64,000 nucleotides of DNA. Source: Trogon surrucura (Eukaryota > Chordata > Aves > Trogoniformes > Trogonidae). The position numbers were made by a program, and so were the translations under genes. The DNA lies in NCBI GenBank assembly GCA_020746105.1, contig CM036657.1, positions 5,620,417 through 5,684,416 on the forward strand, read 5' to 3'. The notes under the pieces are model-generated. The model saw only the letters and a list, made by a program, of their open reading frames with translations. It did not search any database and was not told the origin of the DNA. Positions within the stretch are counted from its first letter, which is position 1. Each line of letters starts with the position of its first letter. Positions 22,931-33,923 of the stretch are shown one piece after another.

Positions 22931-24850
22931 ATGGGTCAGCATATTTCTAAAGAGGAGGACTCTATTTTGTGCCTCTGGAAAGCTCTTCTTGCTAAAAGAG
23001 GAGTCAAGTGTAGTGATTTTGCACTACGGCGTATGTTACTGTGGAGTGAAAAGCAGGGATTTGAGGCGTCTGCGTCTGTCGCTTTCAGTGTTTCTGCTTG
23101 GCAAGAGGTGGGGCAGAAGTTATGGGACGCAGTTTCTTTAGGATCGACGGATGCTTCTGAGTTAGCTCCTACCTGGCGATTATTGAGTGAGACTCTGAAA
23201 GAAATGAGAGCGGAGCGACAGTTAAAAGAAAAAGAATCGCAGGAGATTTCGGGGGAGGCGGCTGCTGGGGCCCTCCATGAGAAAAAAATGGAGGAGGTTG
23301 AAGGAAGGATGGAGGCTTTGCAGCTCCCTCCTCCCTCGGACTCTAACAAAAAATCAGATTCGACCTCTCCAACACAAAAATTGTCAGAGAGCAAATGCCT
23401 TTCCCTGCAGTACTTTTTAGACAATAAACCAAGATATAAGACACCTGCGCAGCAATTAGCAGAGTTAACATCTGAAGGCAGTTGTGTTGGAAACCCGCCA
23501 GCCCCTTTTGATGTGCCTTTTGATGTGAAAGAAGGCGGTTTTTCAACCCAGCCATCCACTGTTGCCTCTCAGTACCCTCCCTTGCCAGATAGTGATAACA
23601 GTGAAGACGAAGGGAGAATAGTTCCTCTTCAATCGTGTACACAGGAGGGTGGCCCCGCCTGTTGCCCAGAAAAGCGAACAGGAAAGGCAGCTCCCTGGAC
23701 GTTACCCCCAGCTACTGTGACTGTTATACCACGTAATCCCGCGCGATTTTGGCATCAAGTTCGGAAAAAGGCTGCTGAAGTAGGAAATTGGAATTTGGTA
23801 GAGAAGCTTAACCTTCCCCGAGAAACGTGCCCTGATCTGGGACCCTCTGACCTTGAAACTGTAGCATATCCTGTGTTTAAAGCGGCACCGAACACAGGGC
23901 AGCGCGATGAGCACTCTCCCATTGCTTGGAAAGTAGTCCAAGATCTCCAGGCAAAGCCAGCAAAATTTGGCATTAATTCTCCAGAGGTTATGCAGCTTAT
24001 ACGAGTAATCAATACAGATTTGTTGTGTCCATATGATATTGCGCATTTAGCACAAGTACTGTTTCAGCCGATTCAGTATTCGGTTTTTTATTCTACCTGG
24101 AGACAATTGGCACAAAAAACAGCTCTAGAAAATATGCAGCTGCCTCAGGGAGATCCAAGACAAGGAGCAGGACTGGATGCATTAATGGGAACTAATGCTT
24201 TCGCTAATCCCCAAGTTCAGGCACAATGGCCTCCACTATTATTAGAACAGACTCAGCGGGTTGGAATGTCAGCACTGATAAAAACTATGGAGATGGCCGA
24301 GCCACGGCAGAAATATGTTACTATACGACAACAACCAAAGGAACCCTTTTTACAGTTTGTAGAAAAAGTAGCTGCGGCAGTTGAAAAACAAGTTGATGAT
24401 GAAGGGCTGCGCCAGATGTTAGTGAAACAGTTAGCAAAAGATAACGCGAATGAGGACTGCCAAAAAATAATAGAAGCCTTGCCAGGAGATCCCTCTGTTG
24501 CTGATATGGTCTCGGCCTGCTCTAAAGTTGGTACAGTTGAACACAAGATGGCAGCTCTCGCCAGAGTTATTAGACAGAAACCAAAATGTTATGGGTGTGG
24601 TCAAGACGGACACCTCAAAAGTAATTGCCCACAACGACCATTGAAAACAAATAGTCCCAATGCTAACACAAAGGGAGTGACTTGCAATCGTTGCGGAAAA
24701 GCTGGTCATTTGGCAAAACAATGCAGATCAAAATATCATGTGAATGGACATTTTGCTGTCGAGCCCAGCTTCAGAGCAGGTAAGACTGAACTGGGGAAGG
24801 AATCTAAGCAAAAAAAGGCTGGCAAAAAGCTTTTGGGGGGCTTTTTTTAA
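22931..24850 (+). CDS. gag: ERV1 Gag polyprotein
   Basis: 639 codons from MGQHIS, chosen over an upstream in-frame ATG (22853) because Gly2/Ser6 form a myristoylation signal. Matrix is followed by a charged linker, a PPLP late-domain-like motif (about residue 215), and a capsid with a major-homology-like segment (QQPKEPFLQFVEKV, about 470). Two CCHC knuckles follow: CYGCGQDGHLKSNC (from 553) and CNRCGKAGHLAKQC (from 585). It ends at a G6-C-T7 run. The protease frame overlaps from 24744 in a different phase, reached by slippage or created by an indel at that run. This is the only gag copy in the window and it is open throughout. Confidence 0.9.
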   Translation: MGQHISKEEDSILCLWKALLAKRGVKCSDFALRRMLLWSEKQGFEASASVAFSVSAWQEVGQKLWDAVSLGSTDASELAPTWRLLSETLKEMRAERQLKEKESQEISGEAAAGALHEKKMEEVEGRMEALQLPPPSDSNKKSDSTSPTQKLSESKCLSLQYFLDNKPRYKTPAQQLAELTSEGSCVGNPPAPFDVPFDVKEGGFSTQPSTVASQYPPLPDSDNSEDEGRIVPLQSCTQEGGPACCPEKRTGKAAPWTLPPATVTVIPRNPARFWHQVRKKAAEVGNWNLVEKLNLPRETCPDLGPSDLETVAYPVFKAAPNTGQRDEHSPIAWKVVQDLQAKPAKFGINSPEVMQLIRVINTDLLCPYDIAHLAQVLFQPIQYSVFYSTWRQLAQKTALENMQLPQGDPRQGAGLDALMGTNAFANPQVQAQWPPLLLEQTQRVGMSALIKTMEMAEPRQKYVTIRQQPKEPFLQFVEKVAAAVEKQVDDEGLRQMLVKQLAKDNANEDCQKIIEALPGDPSVADMVSACSKVGTVEHKMAALARVIRQKPKCYGCGQDGHLKSNCPQRPLKTNSPNANTKGVTCNRCGKAGHLAKQCRSKYHVNGHFAVEPSFRAGKTELGKESKQKKAGKKLLGGFF

Positions 24851-24937
24851 GCCAGCTACAGCAACCACACCTGAGGCCGCACCAGCAGCTCCAGGGCGGA
24901 CACCCGAGATAGCGTGGGCGGAGCCACCCTCAACGGC
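24851..24937 (+). other. pro: 5' end of the ERV1 protease reading frame before the CR1 insertion
   Basis: After the gag stop, the frame that opens at 24744 continues as an alanine/proline-rich linker up to the CR1 5' end. The phase at the break matches the phase in which pro resumes after the CR1 at about 29166. This indicates that CR1 split a continuous gag-pro linker. Confidence 0.65.
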
Positions 24938-25086
24938 CCGGCGATTTTAAACACCGTGATCAGCTGTTAACTCTGCCCTCAGGGTATAAGAAGCCTTTGG
25001 GAGGGCAGGGACGAGTCCCTGTTCACCGAACAAAAGGGTAAGTCTTTGTTAAAAGGCAAGCACTTAAAAGGCCTGTAAACTATTCC

Positions 25087-26196
25087 GTGCTTAGCTTTCC
25101 GGAGAGTCTTTGTATTGTAGAGCCAACTATGGTTGCCACCAGGTCAATGGTTGTTAGAAAAACTGTGGGCACCCAGACAGAGGCCCCACGTAAGCATGTG
25201 GGTGTTCAGGCCTCGGGCTGCAGAGAATGCTGGAGCCTGGCACTGGCCATGGAGGGTAGTGGAAGTGACACTTGTGTCCGATGTGACCAGGTGAGCGATC
25301 TGCTGAGCCTGGTGGCTGAACTGAAGGAGGAAGTAGAAAGGCTGAGGAGCATTAGGGAGTCGGAGAGAGAGACAGATCAGTGGAGTCACGTCCTGAATGG
25401 CGAGCAGCAAGCTCTGCAAAGAGCTGAATATCCCCCCACCTCTGGCCATCAGGCAAAAGGGGGGGACCTAAAGGATAGGGAAGAGTGGAAGCAGGTGCCT
25501 GCCAGGAGAGGAAGGAAAATCCCTGCCCGGCCTCCCTCACCTGCCCGGTTGCCCCTGCAAAACAGGTATGGGGCTCTAGACAATGAGAGCCAGGCCAAGG
25601 AAGAGTCAGTGGAGGGTTCACCCATAGGGCTGTCTAGGGTGAGTCGCTCGGATACACGCATTAGGACTTCTTCATCTAAGAAAAAAAGGAGGGTAATTGT
25701 AATTGGAGACTCCCTCCTGAGGGGAACAGAGGGCCCTGTCTGCCGCCCTGATCCGACCCACAGGGAAGTCTGCTGCCTCCCTGGGGCCCGAGTTAAGGAT
25801 GTTATCAAGAAGCTTCCTGGTCTGGTCAAACCCACGGACTATTACCCACTTTTGGTTATGCAGATCGGTAACGATGAGATAGTAGAGAGACGGCCAGAAG
25901 CAATCAAAAGGGACTTTAGGGCACTGGGGCGGATGCTAGAAGGATCAGGCGCACAGGTTGTGTTTGCCTCTATTCCTTCAATTATGAGGGAAAATAGTAG
26001 AAGGTTTGACAAAGTGCAGCAGATTAATACTTGGCTAAAGGGGTGGTGCCAGCGGTCTAGCTTTGGATTTTTTAACCATGGGGAGATCTACAGGGCACCT
26101 GATCTACTGAAACAAGCTGGGGTTCAAATGACACAAAGGGAAAAAAGGATCCTTGGTCAGGAGCTGGCGGGACTCATAGAGCGTTCTTTAAACTAG
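25087..26196 (+). CDS. CR1 ORF1: RNA-binding/esterase-like protein (right arm)
   Basis: 369 codons, same architecture as the left-arm copy: Cys-rich N-terminus, short coiled coil, basic linker, and GDSL-type esterase region ([13 protein letters not shown]). Differs by Q instead of H in the LGQELAG segment near the C-terminus. Followed two bases later by ORF2. Confidence 0.9.
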   Translation: MLSFPESLCIVEPTMVATRSMVVRKTVGTQTEAPRKHVGVQASGCRECWSLALAMEGSGSDTCVRCDQVSDLLSLVAELKEEVERLRSIRESERETDQWSHVLNGEQQALQRAEYPPTSGHQAKGGDLKDREEWKQVPARRGRKIPARPPSPARLPLQNRYGALDNESQAKEESVEGSPIGLSRVSRSDTRIRTSSSKKKRRVIVIGDSLLRGTEGPVCRPDPTHREVCCLPGARVKDVIKKLPGLVKPTDYYPLLVMQIGNDEIVERRPEAIKRDFRALGRMLEGSGAQVVFASIPSIMRENSRRFDKVQQINTWLKGWCQRSSFGFFNHGEIYRAPDLLKQAGVQMTQREKRILGQELAGLIERSLN

Positions 26197-26198
26197 AT

Positions 26199-29084
26199 AT
26201 GAAGGGGGATGGGGTTATAGCTGGGATTGCAGCGGGGCAGTGCTCTAGAAATTATGAGGACCGGGTGGCCTCCCATCCCCCTAGGGTGAGATCAGTGTGC
26301 TCAGCTTGCTCCCTGAAATGCTTATACACCAATGCACGCAGCATGGGGAATAAGCAGGAGGAGCTAGAAACCTGGGTTCGGGCAGGAGATTATGATCTGG
26401 TGGCAATTACAGAGACATGGTGGGACAGCTCACATGACTGGAATGTGGTCATGGGTGGCTCTGTCCTTTTCAGGAAAGACAGGCCAGCCAGGCGAGGTGG
26501 TGGAGTTGCTCTTTACGTGAGAGAGCAACTACAATGTCTTGAATACCATCCAGGCATGGATGAGGAGCAAGTTGAGAGTGTATGGGTTAGAATTAAGGGG
26601 CAGGCTGGCAGGAGAGATACTGTTGTGGGTGTCTATTACAGGCCACCAGATCAGGGTGAGGAAGTTGATGAGGCCTTCTACAGGCAGCTGAGAGCGGTCT
26701 CACAATCACAGGCCCTGGTTGTCCTGGGGGATTTTAACTTCCCTGATGTCTGCTGGAAGGACAACTCAGCCAGCCAGCCACAGTCCAGGAGGTTCCTCCA
26801 GTGCATCGATGATAATTTTCTGATGCAAATGGTGGAGGAGCCGACTAGGAGAGGAGCACTGCTGGACCTCATCCTCGCTAACAAGGAGGATCTGGTTGAA
26901 GCAGTAAAGGTTGAGGGCTGCCTTGGCTGCAGTGACCATGAAATGGTGGAGTTCAGGATCTCATGTAGCAGAAACAAAATAGCAAGCAGAATTGCAACCC
27001 TGGACTTTGCCAAGGCAAACTTTGGATTTTTCAAGCAATTACTAGAGAAAATCCCATGGGCAAGGCTGTTTGAAGGTAAAGGGGCCCAAGACAGTTGGTT
27101 AGCGTTCAGGGACTGCTTCTACCGTGCTCAAGATCAGAGCATCCCGACACGTAGGAAGTCAAGGAAGGGAGCCAGGAGACCTGCGTGGCTAAACAGGGAT
27201 CTGCTGGGTAAGCTCAAGGGCAAGAGGAGAATTTACAGATCTTGGAAGGCGGGGCTGGCCACTTGGGAAGAATATAAGGCTGTTGTCCGAGGGTGTAGGG
27301 AGGCAACTAGGAAAGCGAAGGCCTCCCTTGAATTGAACCTGGCGAGAGGGGTCAAGGACAACAGGAAGAGCTTTTTCAAATACGTGGCAGATAAAACTAA
27401 CACCAGAGGCAATGTAGGCCCACTGATGAATGAGGTGGGTGCCTTGGTGACACATGATACAGAGAAGGCAGAGTTACTGAATGCCTTCTTTGCCTCTGTC
27501 TACTCTGCCGGAGGCTGTCCTGAGGAGCCCCATTCCCCTGAGGCCCCAGAGGAAGTCAGGGCAGTGGAGGAGTATGCTTTAGTCGATGAGGACTGGATTA
27601 GGGACCAATTAAGCAATCTGGACATCCATAAATCCATGGGTCCAGACGGGATGCATCCACGGGTGCTGAGGGAGCTGGCTGATGTCATTGCTAGACCACT
27701 CTCCATCATCTTTGCCAAGTCTTGGGAGACGGGAGAGGTGCCTGAGGACTGGAGGGAAGCAAATGTCACTCCAGTCTTCAAAAAGGGCAAGAAGGAGGAC
27801 CCGGGTAACTATAGACCGGTCAGCCTCACCTCCATCCCTGGGAAAGTGATGGAACGACTTATCCTTGGTGCCATCTCAAGGCATATCAGGGATAAGAGGG
27901 TCATTAGAGACAGTCAACATGGCTTCACCAAAGGGAAGTCGTGCTTGACTAACCTCATAGCCTTTTATGAGGATATAACAAGGTGGATAGATGATGGCCG
28001 AGCGGTGGATGTGGTCTACCTTGACTTCAGTAAAGCATTTGACACAGTCTCCCACAGCATCCTTGCTGCTAAACTGCAGAAGTGTGGTCTAGACTCTCGG
28101 GTAGTGAGGTGGACTGTGAACTGGCTGAGGGGAAGAAGCCAAAGAGTTTTGGTCAATGGGGCAGAGTCTGGTTGGAGATCTGTATCCAGTGGAGTGCCTC
28201 AAGGTTCGGTACTGGGACCAGTATTATTCAATATATTCATCGATGACTTGGATGAGGGACTAGAGAGTACTATCAGCAAATTTGCTGATGACACCAAGCT
28301 GGGAGGAGTGGCTGACACACCAGAAGGCTGTGCTGCCATCCAGCGAGACCTGGACAGGCTGGAGGGTTGGGCGGGGAAAAATTTAATGAAATATAACAAG
28401 GGTAAGTGTAGAGTCTTGCATCTGGGTAGGAACAACCCCAGGTTCCAGTATAAGTTGGGGAATGACTTATTAGAGAGTAGTGTAGGGGAAAGGGACCTGG
28501 GAGTCTTGGTGGACAGCAGGATGACCATGAGCCAGCACTGTGCCCTTGTGGCCAGGAAGGCCAATGGCATCCTGGGGTGTATTAGAAGGGGGGTGGTTAG
28601 TAGGTCGAGAGAGGTTCTCCTTCCCCTCTACTCTGCCCTGGTGAGACCCCATCTGGAATACTGTGTCCAGTTCTGGGCCCCTCAGTTCAAGAAAGACAGG
28701 GAACTGCTGGAGAGAGTCCAGCACAGGGCAACTAGGATGATTAAGGGAGTGGAGCATCTCCCTTATGAGAAAAGACTGAAGGAGCTGGGGCTCTTTAGTT
28801 TGGAGAAGAGGAGGCTGAGGGGTGACCTCATTAATGTTTACAAATATATCAAGGGTGAGTGTCACGAGGATGGAGCCAGGCTCTTCTCGGTGACAACCAA
28901 TGATAGGACAAGGGGTAATGGGCTGAAACTGGAACATAAGAGGTTCCGCTTAAACTCGAGAAGAAACTTCTTCTCAGTGAGGGTGACGGAGCCCTGGAAC
29001 AGGCTGCCCAGGGAGGTTGTGGAGTCTCCTTCTCTGGAGACATTCAAGACCTGCCTGGACACGTTCCTGTGTGGCATAGTCTAG
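26199..29084 (+). CDS. CR1 ORF2: endonuclease-reverse transcriptase (right arm)
   Basis: 961 codons, open. Endonuclease motifs ([42 protein letters not shown]) and RT motifs ([36 protein letters not shown]) are all present. Differences from the left-arm product are conservative or lie outside recognised catalytic residues: I/L, S/Y, V/I, two R/K and G/S. By sequence it could be a functional autonomous LINE enzyme; activity is not shown. Confidence 0.95.
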   Translation: MKGDGVIAGIAAGQCSRNYEDRVASHPPRVRSVCSACSLKCLYTNARSMGNKQEELETWVRAGDYDLVAITETWWDSSHDWNVVMGGSVLFRKDRPARRGGGVALYVREQLQCLEYHPGMDEEQVESVWVRIKGQAGRRDTVVGVYYRPPDQGEEVDEAFYRQLRAVSQSQALVVLGDFNFPDVCWKDNSASQPQSRRFLQCIDDNFLMQMVEEPTRRGALLDLILANKEDLVEAVKVEGCLGCSDHEMVEFRISCSRNKIASRIATLDFAKANFGFFKQLLEKIPWARLFEGKGAQDSWLAFRDCFYRAQDQSIPTRRKSRKGARRPAWLNRDLLGKLKGKRRIYRSWKAGLATWEEYKAVVRGCREATRKAKASLELNLARGVKDNRKSFFKYVADKTNTRGNVGPLMNEVGALVTHDTEKAELLNAFFASVYSAGGCPEEPHSPEAPEEVRAVEEYALVDEDWIRDQLSNLDIHKSMGPDGMHPRVLRELADVIARPLSIIFAKSWETGEVPEDWREANVTPVFKKGKKEDPGNYRPVSLTSIPGKVMERLILGAISRHIRDKRVIRDSQHGFTKGKSCLTNLIAFYEDITRWIDDGRAVDVVYLDFSKAFDTVSHSILAAKLQKCGLDSRVVRWTVNWLRGRSQRVLVNGAESGWRSVSSGVPQGSVLGPVLFNIFIDDLDEGLESTISKFADDTKLGGVADTPEGCAAIQRDLDRLEGWAGKNLMKYNKGKCRVLHLGRNNPRFQYKLGNDLLESSVGERDLGVLVDSRMTMSQHCALVARKANGILGCIRRGVVSRSREVLLPLYSALVRPHLEYCVQFWAPQFKKDRELLERVQHRATRMIKGVEHLPYEKRLKELGLFSLEKRRLRGDLINVYKYIKGECHEDGARLFSVTTNDRTRGNGLKLEHKRFRLNSRRNFFSVRVTEPWNRLPREVVESPSLETFKTCLDTFLCGIV

Positions 29085-29165
29085 GCATTCCTGCTCTGGC
29101 AGGGGGATTGGACTTGATGATCTTTCGAGGTCCCTTCCAATCCCTAACATTCTATGATTCTATGA

Positions 29166-29993
29166 CAGCCCCTCTCGGGAAACGGGAAGAAGAGCGCGAG
29201 GGGGCGCGCACAGACACAAGTGCCTCTCACCAAGCCATTTCTCGGGGTGGGTCAGCAAACCTTCCCCTCTGCGACCGCCTCACCGGAAAAAAACAGTGGA
29301 TCGGCAGGGATGGATATATCCACCGCCGACACAGTAACTATTGTGACTAAAGAAGTTACGAAAGTTCCTATGGATGCCTTTGGCCCCATAGGAAGAGGAT
29401 TAAGTGCTTTACTAATTGGACGCTCAAGTAGTACAGTCAATGGCATTATTGTACATGTTGGTGTTATTGACGCTGATTATACTGGACAAATTTGTGCTAT
29501 GGTTTCAACACCATATCCCCCTGTGACTATCCCAAAGGGGACACGAATTGCTCAACTTGTTCCTTTTTTGAGTTCTGTTCCTAATACAGAGCAAAAAGAA
29601 CGACGAGACGGAGGCTTCGGATCGACTGGCTTGCCTCAAGTGTTTTGGTCTCAGACAGTTACCTCTCAACGGCCACAGCTGCTTTGTACAGTGACAATGA
29701 AAGGACATTCTCCATCATCGGTGCAGCTGTCAGGACTGTTGGACACCGGAGCAGATGTAACCATTATATCTCAACACTCATGGCCATCCACCTGGCCTGT
29801 CGGTAACATGGGAATGGGGGTGGTTGGCTTGGGTGGTGCTACTCAGACTGTAATGTCAGCTAATACAGTTCTTGTTACTAACCCAGAGGGCCAGACGGCT
29901 ACAATTCGGCCTTATGTGACATACGCCCCGTTGAACTTATGGGGTAGAGATTGTCTTCCTCAGTGGGAAGTCAAAATTACCACGGATTTTTGA
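29166..29993 (+). pseudogene. pro: ERV1 dUTPase-protease (right arm), one-base frameshift
   Basis: The same gene as 17307-18133, but the A run near 29287 has seven As against six in the left arm. This splits the frame between an upstream piece (through 29350) and the dUTPase-protease frame that is open to 29993. dUTPase motifs ([11 protein letters not shown] near 29460; GTRIAQLV near 29540) and the protease [12 protein letters not shown] (near 29736) are intact. It overlaps the start of pol by 43 bases in the -1 frame, as expected for programmed pro-pol frameshifting. Confidence 0.88.
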
Positions 29994-32602
29994 CGGGGGT
30001 CACTGTGCTGCAGGGCGTTCAACAGCCCACCCTTGCCTTGACTTGGCTCACTGACAAACCTGTGTGGGTGGATCAGTGGCCCCTGAATTCTGAAAAATTA
30101 CAGACCCTGCAGGATTTAGTACAAGAACAATTAGCTGCGGGACATATCGAACCCTCTCACAGTCCTTGGAATACTCCAGTGTTTGTCATTAAAAAGAAAT
30201 CTGGTAAGTGGCGACTTTTACATGACCTGAGGCAGGTGAATGCTGTAATGACTACCATGGGAGCCTTACAGCCAGGTCTTCCCTCTCCAGCCATGATCCC
30301 CTTGGAGTGGGACATAATTGTAATGGACTTAAAAGACTGTTTTTTCACAATACCATTGGCAGAGTAAGACAAAGAGAAATTTGCATTTTCTGTGCCTTCT
30401 GTCAATCATGAGGCACCTTCACAAAGATATCAGTGGAAAGTTCTGCCACAAGGCATGAAAAATTCGCCAACAATTTGTCAGTGGTTTGTTGCACAAGCAT
30501 TGTCACCTGTTCGGAAAGCATTTCCGGAAGACTATTGTTACCATTACATGGATGATATCTTGTTGGCTGCCTCTGACAAAAGTCGGTTAATTAAAATGGA
30601 AAAAATGGCCACTCATTGCTTGCAACAGTTTGGATTGGTCATAGCACCTGAAAAAATTCAACCTGTAGCACCATGGAAATACTTAGGCATGATTGTTACA
30701 AATACGCAAGTTATGCCTCAGCCAGTAAAATTGGATGTGCACATTCGAACTCTTAATGATGTGCAAAAATTAATGGGCTCTTTGAATTGGATCAGGCCAT
30801 ATTTGGGCTTGACTAACTCACAATTGCAACCCCTGTTGGAACTTTTAAAGCATTCACATGATCCCTTGGAACCCAGGACCTTAACTCCAGAAGCAAAAGC
30901 AGCATTGCTCTTGGTAGAACGAGCATTGCATGATAAATTTATAGATCGGATCGATTTTTCCCAGAATGGTCAAGTTTTTATTTTGATTGATAACGTAGTG
31001 CCTTTTGGTGCTATAGTCCAATGGAACCCTGAATGGCATGACCCCTTGCATATTTTAGAGTGGTTATTTTTACCTTTTCGGTCACGTAAAACTGCTCCCA
31101 CGTTGTTTGAACTGATTGCTGATGTTATTATCAAGACTCGAAAGAGGTGTTTAGAATTAACCGGGCGTGACCCTATGACTATTGTACTCCCCGTACAAAG
31201 CTGGTATTTTGAATGGTGCCTAGCAAATCAGTATGAACTACAGGCTGCTTTGGCTGGGTTCTCAGGCCAAATCTCTTATCATTTGCCCTCACATCCCTTG
31301 TTAAAGTTTGCCAAAGAAGTCCCTTTTGGACAAAAAATCCTTAGTCAACCTGAACCGGTACAGGGTCCTACTGTTTTTACGGATGGATCCAGAAAAACGG
31401 GCAAAGCAGCAGTTGTTTGGCTGGATGCTGGTCAATGGAAGTCGCAAGTAGTTTTGCAAAACGGTTCCCCGCAAGTAACTGAATTGCGAGCAATAGCTTT
31501 AGCTTTTACCTTATTCCCTGGTCCCGTCAACATTATTACAGATTCGGCATATGGTGCCAATTTGGTGGCGCGCTTGGACAAAGTTGTCCTTACTACTTCA
31601 GACAATCCATTGTTATTTGATGTTTTACTAACACTGTGGAAAACTATTCAGCACCGCAAAGAACCGTATTTTATACTACATATTCGTAGTCATACATCGT
31701 TGCCCGGATTTTATACAGAAGGTAACACCAGGGCTGATGCCCTTGTTTCTGCTCTTGCTTTAGGCCCGGTGCCTAATGTTAAGCAACAAGCTGTTTTGTC
31801 GCATCAATTTTTTCATCAGGGATCCCGAGCATTGCGACGACAATTTGTCCTGTCTCACTCTGAAGCACGTTCCATTATAGCCGCTTGTCCTGATTGTCAG
31901 GGAACTCATGCACCCGTGTTTTTTGGCACCAACCCACGTGGGTTACAAGCCTTACAGATTTGGCAAACTGATGTCACTCACATAGATGAGTTTGGATGCC
32001 TAAAATATGTTCACGTTACTATTGACACTTATTCGCATGCCATGGTTGCCACAGCTCACACTGGAGAAACAGGCAAAGATGTCATTAGGCATTTCCAAAA
32101 ATCCTTTTCTATTTTAGGAGTACCAAAGCAAATAAAAATGGATAATGGTCCGGCTTACACCTCAAAGAAAGTTAAAACATTTCTTGATATGTGGGGAGCC
32201 ACACATCTTACCGGTATTCCTCACTCACCAACAGGCCAAGCTATTATTGAACGTGCTCATGGCACACTGAAGCGCATGCTTCAAAAACAAAAAGGGGGAA
32301 TGGTGAGGGAACCACCACAGGCACGTCTGGACAAAGTTCTTTATGTTCTTAACTTTTTACAGTACAGTGATGACTTTGATACTTCTCCTATCTTCCGACA
32401 TTTCTCTTCTCTCTTCTCAAAATCACAAGTTCAAAAAGGTGCCAAAGTCCAAATGAAGGACTTGGCAACAGGCCAATGGCAGGGGCCATTTGATTTGATA
32501 ACCTGGGGAAGGGGTTATGCTTGTGTCTCTACAGATAATGGTCCTCGTTGGTGTCCTGCTCGTTGCGTGCGGCCTGTTCTGGATTCCCGGAAGACCCCAT
32601 GA
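29951..32602 (+). pseudogene. pol: ERV1 pol (right arm), one internal stop
   Basis: RT, RNase H and integrase in one frame, interrupted by a TAA at about 30365 (AE, stop, DKEKFAF) where the left arm has CAA. Motifs: [24 protein letters not shown] at 30545, FTDGSRKTG (G to R next to the RNase H motif compared with the left arm), HQFFHQG and CPDC zinc-binding residues, TDVTHID, MDNGPAY (left arm TDNG) and IIERAHG. The C-terminus ends after the env start. The ORF after the stop (736 codons) is open. Confidence 0.92.
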
Positions 32603-33923
32603 TATCTCACCAGCCTGGCATGGGACCAACGTTTGGGTGACTTTAATGCACCAACTTAACCAGAGCAGCTTTTGTGTTTCTCTTGCTCAGCCTTATCAGC
32701 CTTTTCATACCTGCTTAATAGGTGTGCCATTGAATGATTCAGAAGCGCATTTATTGGTAGCTCAGTGTGGTATGGGAGGATTATCTGTTATAAAGAAATG
32801 TAATGGCAGTATGCAAAATTGCACCCTTGGGTTTTTTGACTGGGCCACCAAATTACCAAAAGGCAGGGAGCTGGAAGAATTAGAGATTCTGGGAACTCTG
32901 ACCGCACGATCATGCTTGTATGTTAATAGCACCGGTTGGCATGCCTCCAATGGGTTACCCCTGACAGTGAACAGTAATATCGAAGTATCTGACGTTACAC
33001 CTTTGTCCCCCTTTTGGCAGAATGCCTCTCAATGGTGTCAGCATGTTGCTGGAAACAAGAACCATTCAGTAACGGGAATCGGATCTGCATCACGACTGCC
33101 AAAAGGGTTGTTCTTACTGTGTGGGGAGCGAGCCTGGGCTGGCATACCAACCAGGGCTGTAGGAGGTCCTTGTACTTTTGGTCGCTTGGCCATGATGACA
33201 CCACCTATGAAAATGCTATTAAATCACAGTGATTTGCATGCCTTTTCTCGAGGGCGTGTGAAAAGATCAGTGACACTGCTGAAAAATTGTGATAGCAATG
33301 TGCAACTTTGGAATACTGCAGAACGTATTTTTGCTTCTATTTTTGCCCCTGGTGTAGCAGTTGCAAACGCACTAACAACCTTAAATAAAATGGCTTGCTG
33401 GATAGAAAAGAATGCTAATTTAACCTCTGAAGTTTTGTCGCAATTGGCTAACGATGTAAGCTCAATAAGGCATGCTACCTTGCAGAACCGTGCAGCAATT
33501 GATTTCTTGCTTCTGGCGCATGGGCATGGATGCGAAGAGTTTGACGGAATGTGTTGCATGAACCTGGAAGATCATTCGGAATCCATCCACAAGAAAATAC
33601 AAGATCTACAAATCATGACTCATCAGATTCAAGAAGACACAGGGTTTTTTGGCATTGAAAAGTTGTTTGGGCAATGGGGTTTGTCAGGGTCTTTAATGTC
33701 TTTGGTTAAAACAGGATTTTTAATAGTGCTTGTGGTCGTAATCGTGCTCTTAATGCTACCCTGCTTGATCACTCTGATGCGAAGGGCCCTGCATCAGACT
33801 GTTGAGGCAGCGTTTGTAGCTCAAAAACAAAAAGGGGGAATTGTGGGGGATGGCAGCTGGACTGCTGAAAACCTGGCATGGGTTGAAGACATTGACCTTG
33901 ACAAATTCCCAGTGTACCCTTGA
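32517..33923 (+). CDS. env: ERV1 envelope glycoprotein, open reading frame (right arm)
   Basis: 468 codons, open. Hydrophobic leader, sequon-rich SU, furin-type RGRVKRS (residues 245-251), CX6CC at 339-347, heptad region and membrane anchor at about 398-420, with a short cytoplasmic tail encoded inside the 3' LTR. Compared with the left arm: C for R and I for T in the SU N-terminal third, N for S later in SU, M for V next to the CX6CC. The alpharetrovirus-like TM joined to a class II pol is a known avian ERV combination in principle, but this exact element is not one I can name. Confidence 0.9.
   Translation: MLVSLQIMVLVGVLLVACGLFWIPGRPHDISPAWHGTNVWVTLMHQLNQSSFCVSLAQPYQPFHTCLIGVPLNDSEAHLLVAQCGMGGLSVIKKCNGSMQNCTLGFFDWATKLPKGRELEELEILGTLTARSCLYVNSTGWHASNGLPLTVNSNIEVSDVTPLSPFWQNASQWCQHVAGNKNHSVTGIGSASRLPKGLFLLCGERAWAGIPTRAVGGPCTFGRLAMMTPPMKMLLNHSDLHAFSRGRVKRSVTLLKNCDSNVQLWNTAERIFASIFAPGVAVANALTTLNKMACWIEKNANLTSEVLSQLANDVSSIRHATLQNRAAIDFLLLAHGHGCEEFDGMCCMNLEDHSESIHKKIQDLQIMTHQIQEDTGFFGIEKLFGQWGLSGSLMSLVKTGFLIVLVVVIVLLMLPCLITLMRRALHQTVEAAFVAQKQKGGIVGDGSWTAENLAWVEDIDLDKFPVYP

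Larger units (their letters stand above)
24938..29165 (+). mobile_element. Full-length CR1 LINE (right arm), inserted between ERV1 gag and pro
   Basis: 4,228 bp: 5' UTR 24938-25086, ORF1, ORF2, and a 3' tail of two ATTCTATG-type units. It lies in plus orientation inside ERV1, with gag on its 5' side and dUTPase-protease on its 3' side. No target duplication is evident, as usual for CR1. Both ORFs are open. Its sequence is very close to the truncated CR1 copies at 12290 and 48556, so this subfamily has been active recently in evolutionary terms. Confidence 0.96.

Noticed and set aside
24835-24850. G6-C-T7 run as a standard -1 gag-pro slippery site
   Set aside because: The protease frame here is +1 (or -2) relative to gag, so a simple -1 slip does not reach it; an indel in the homopolymer is equally likely.
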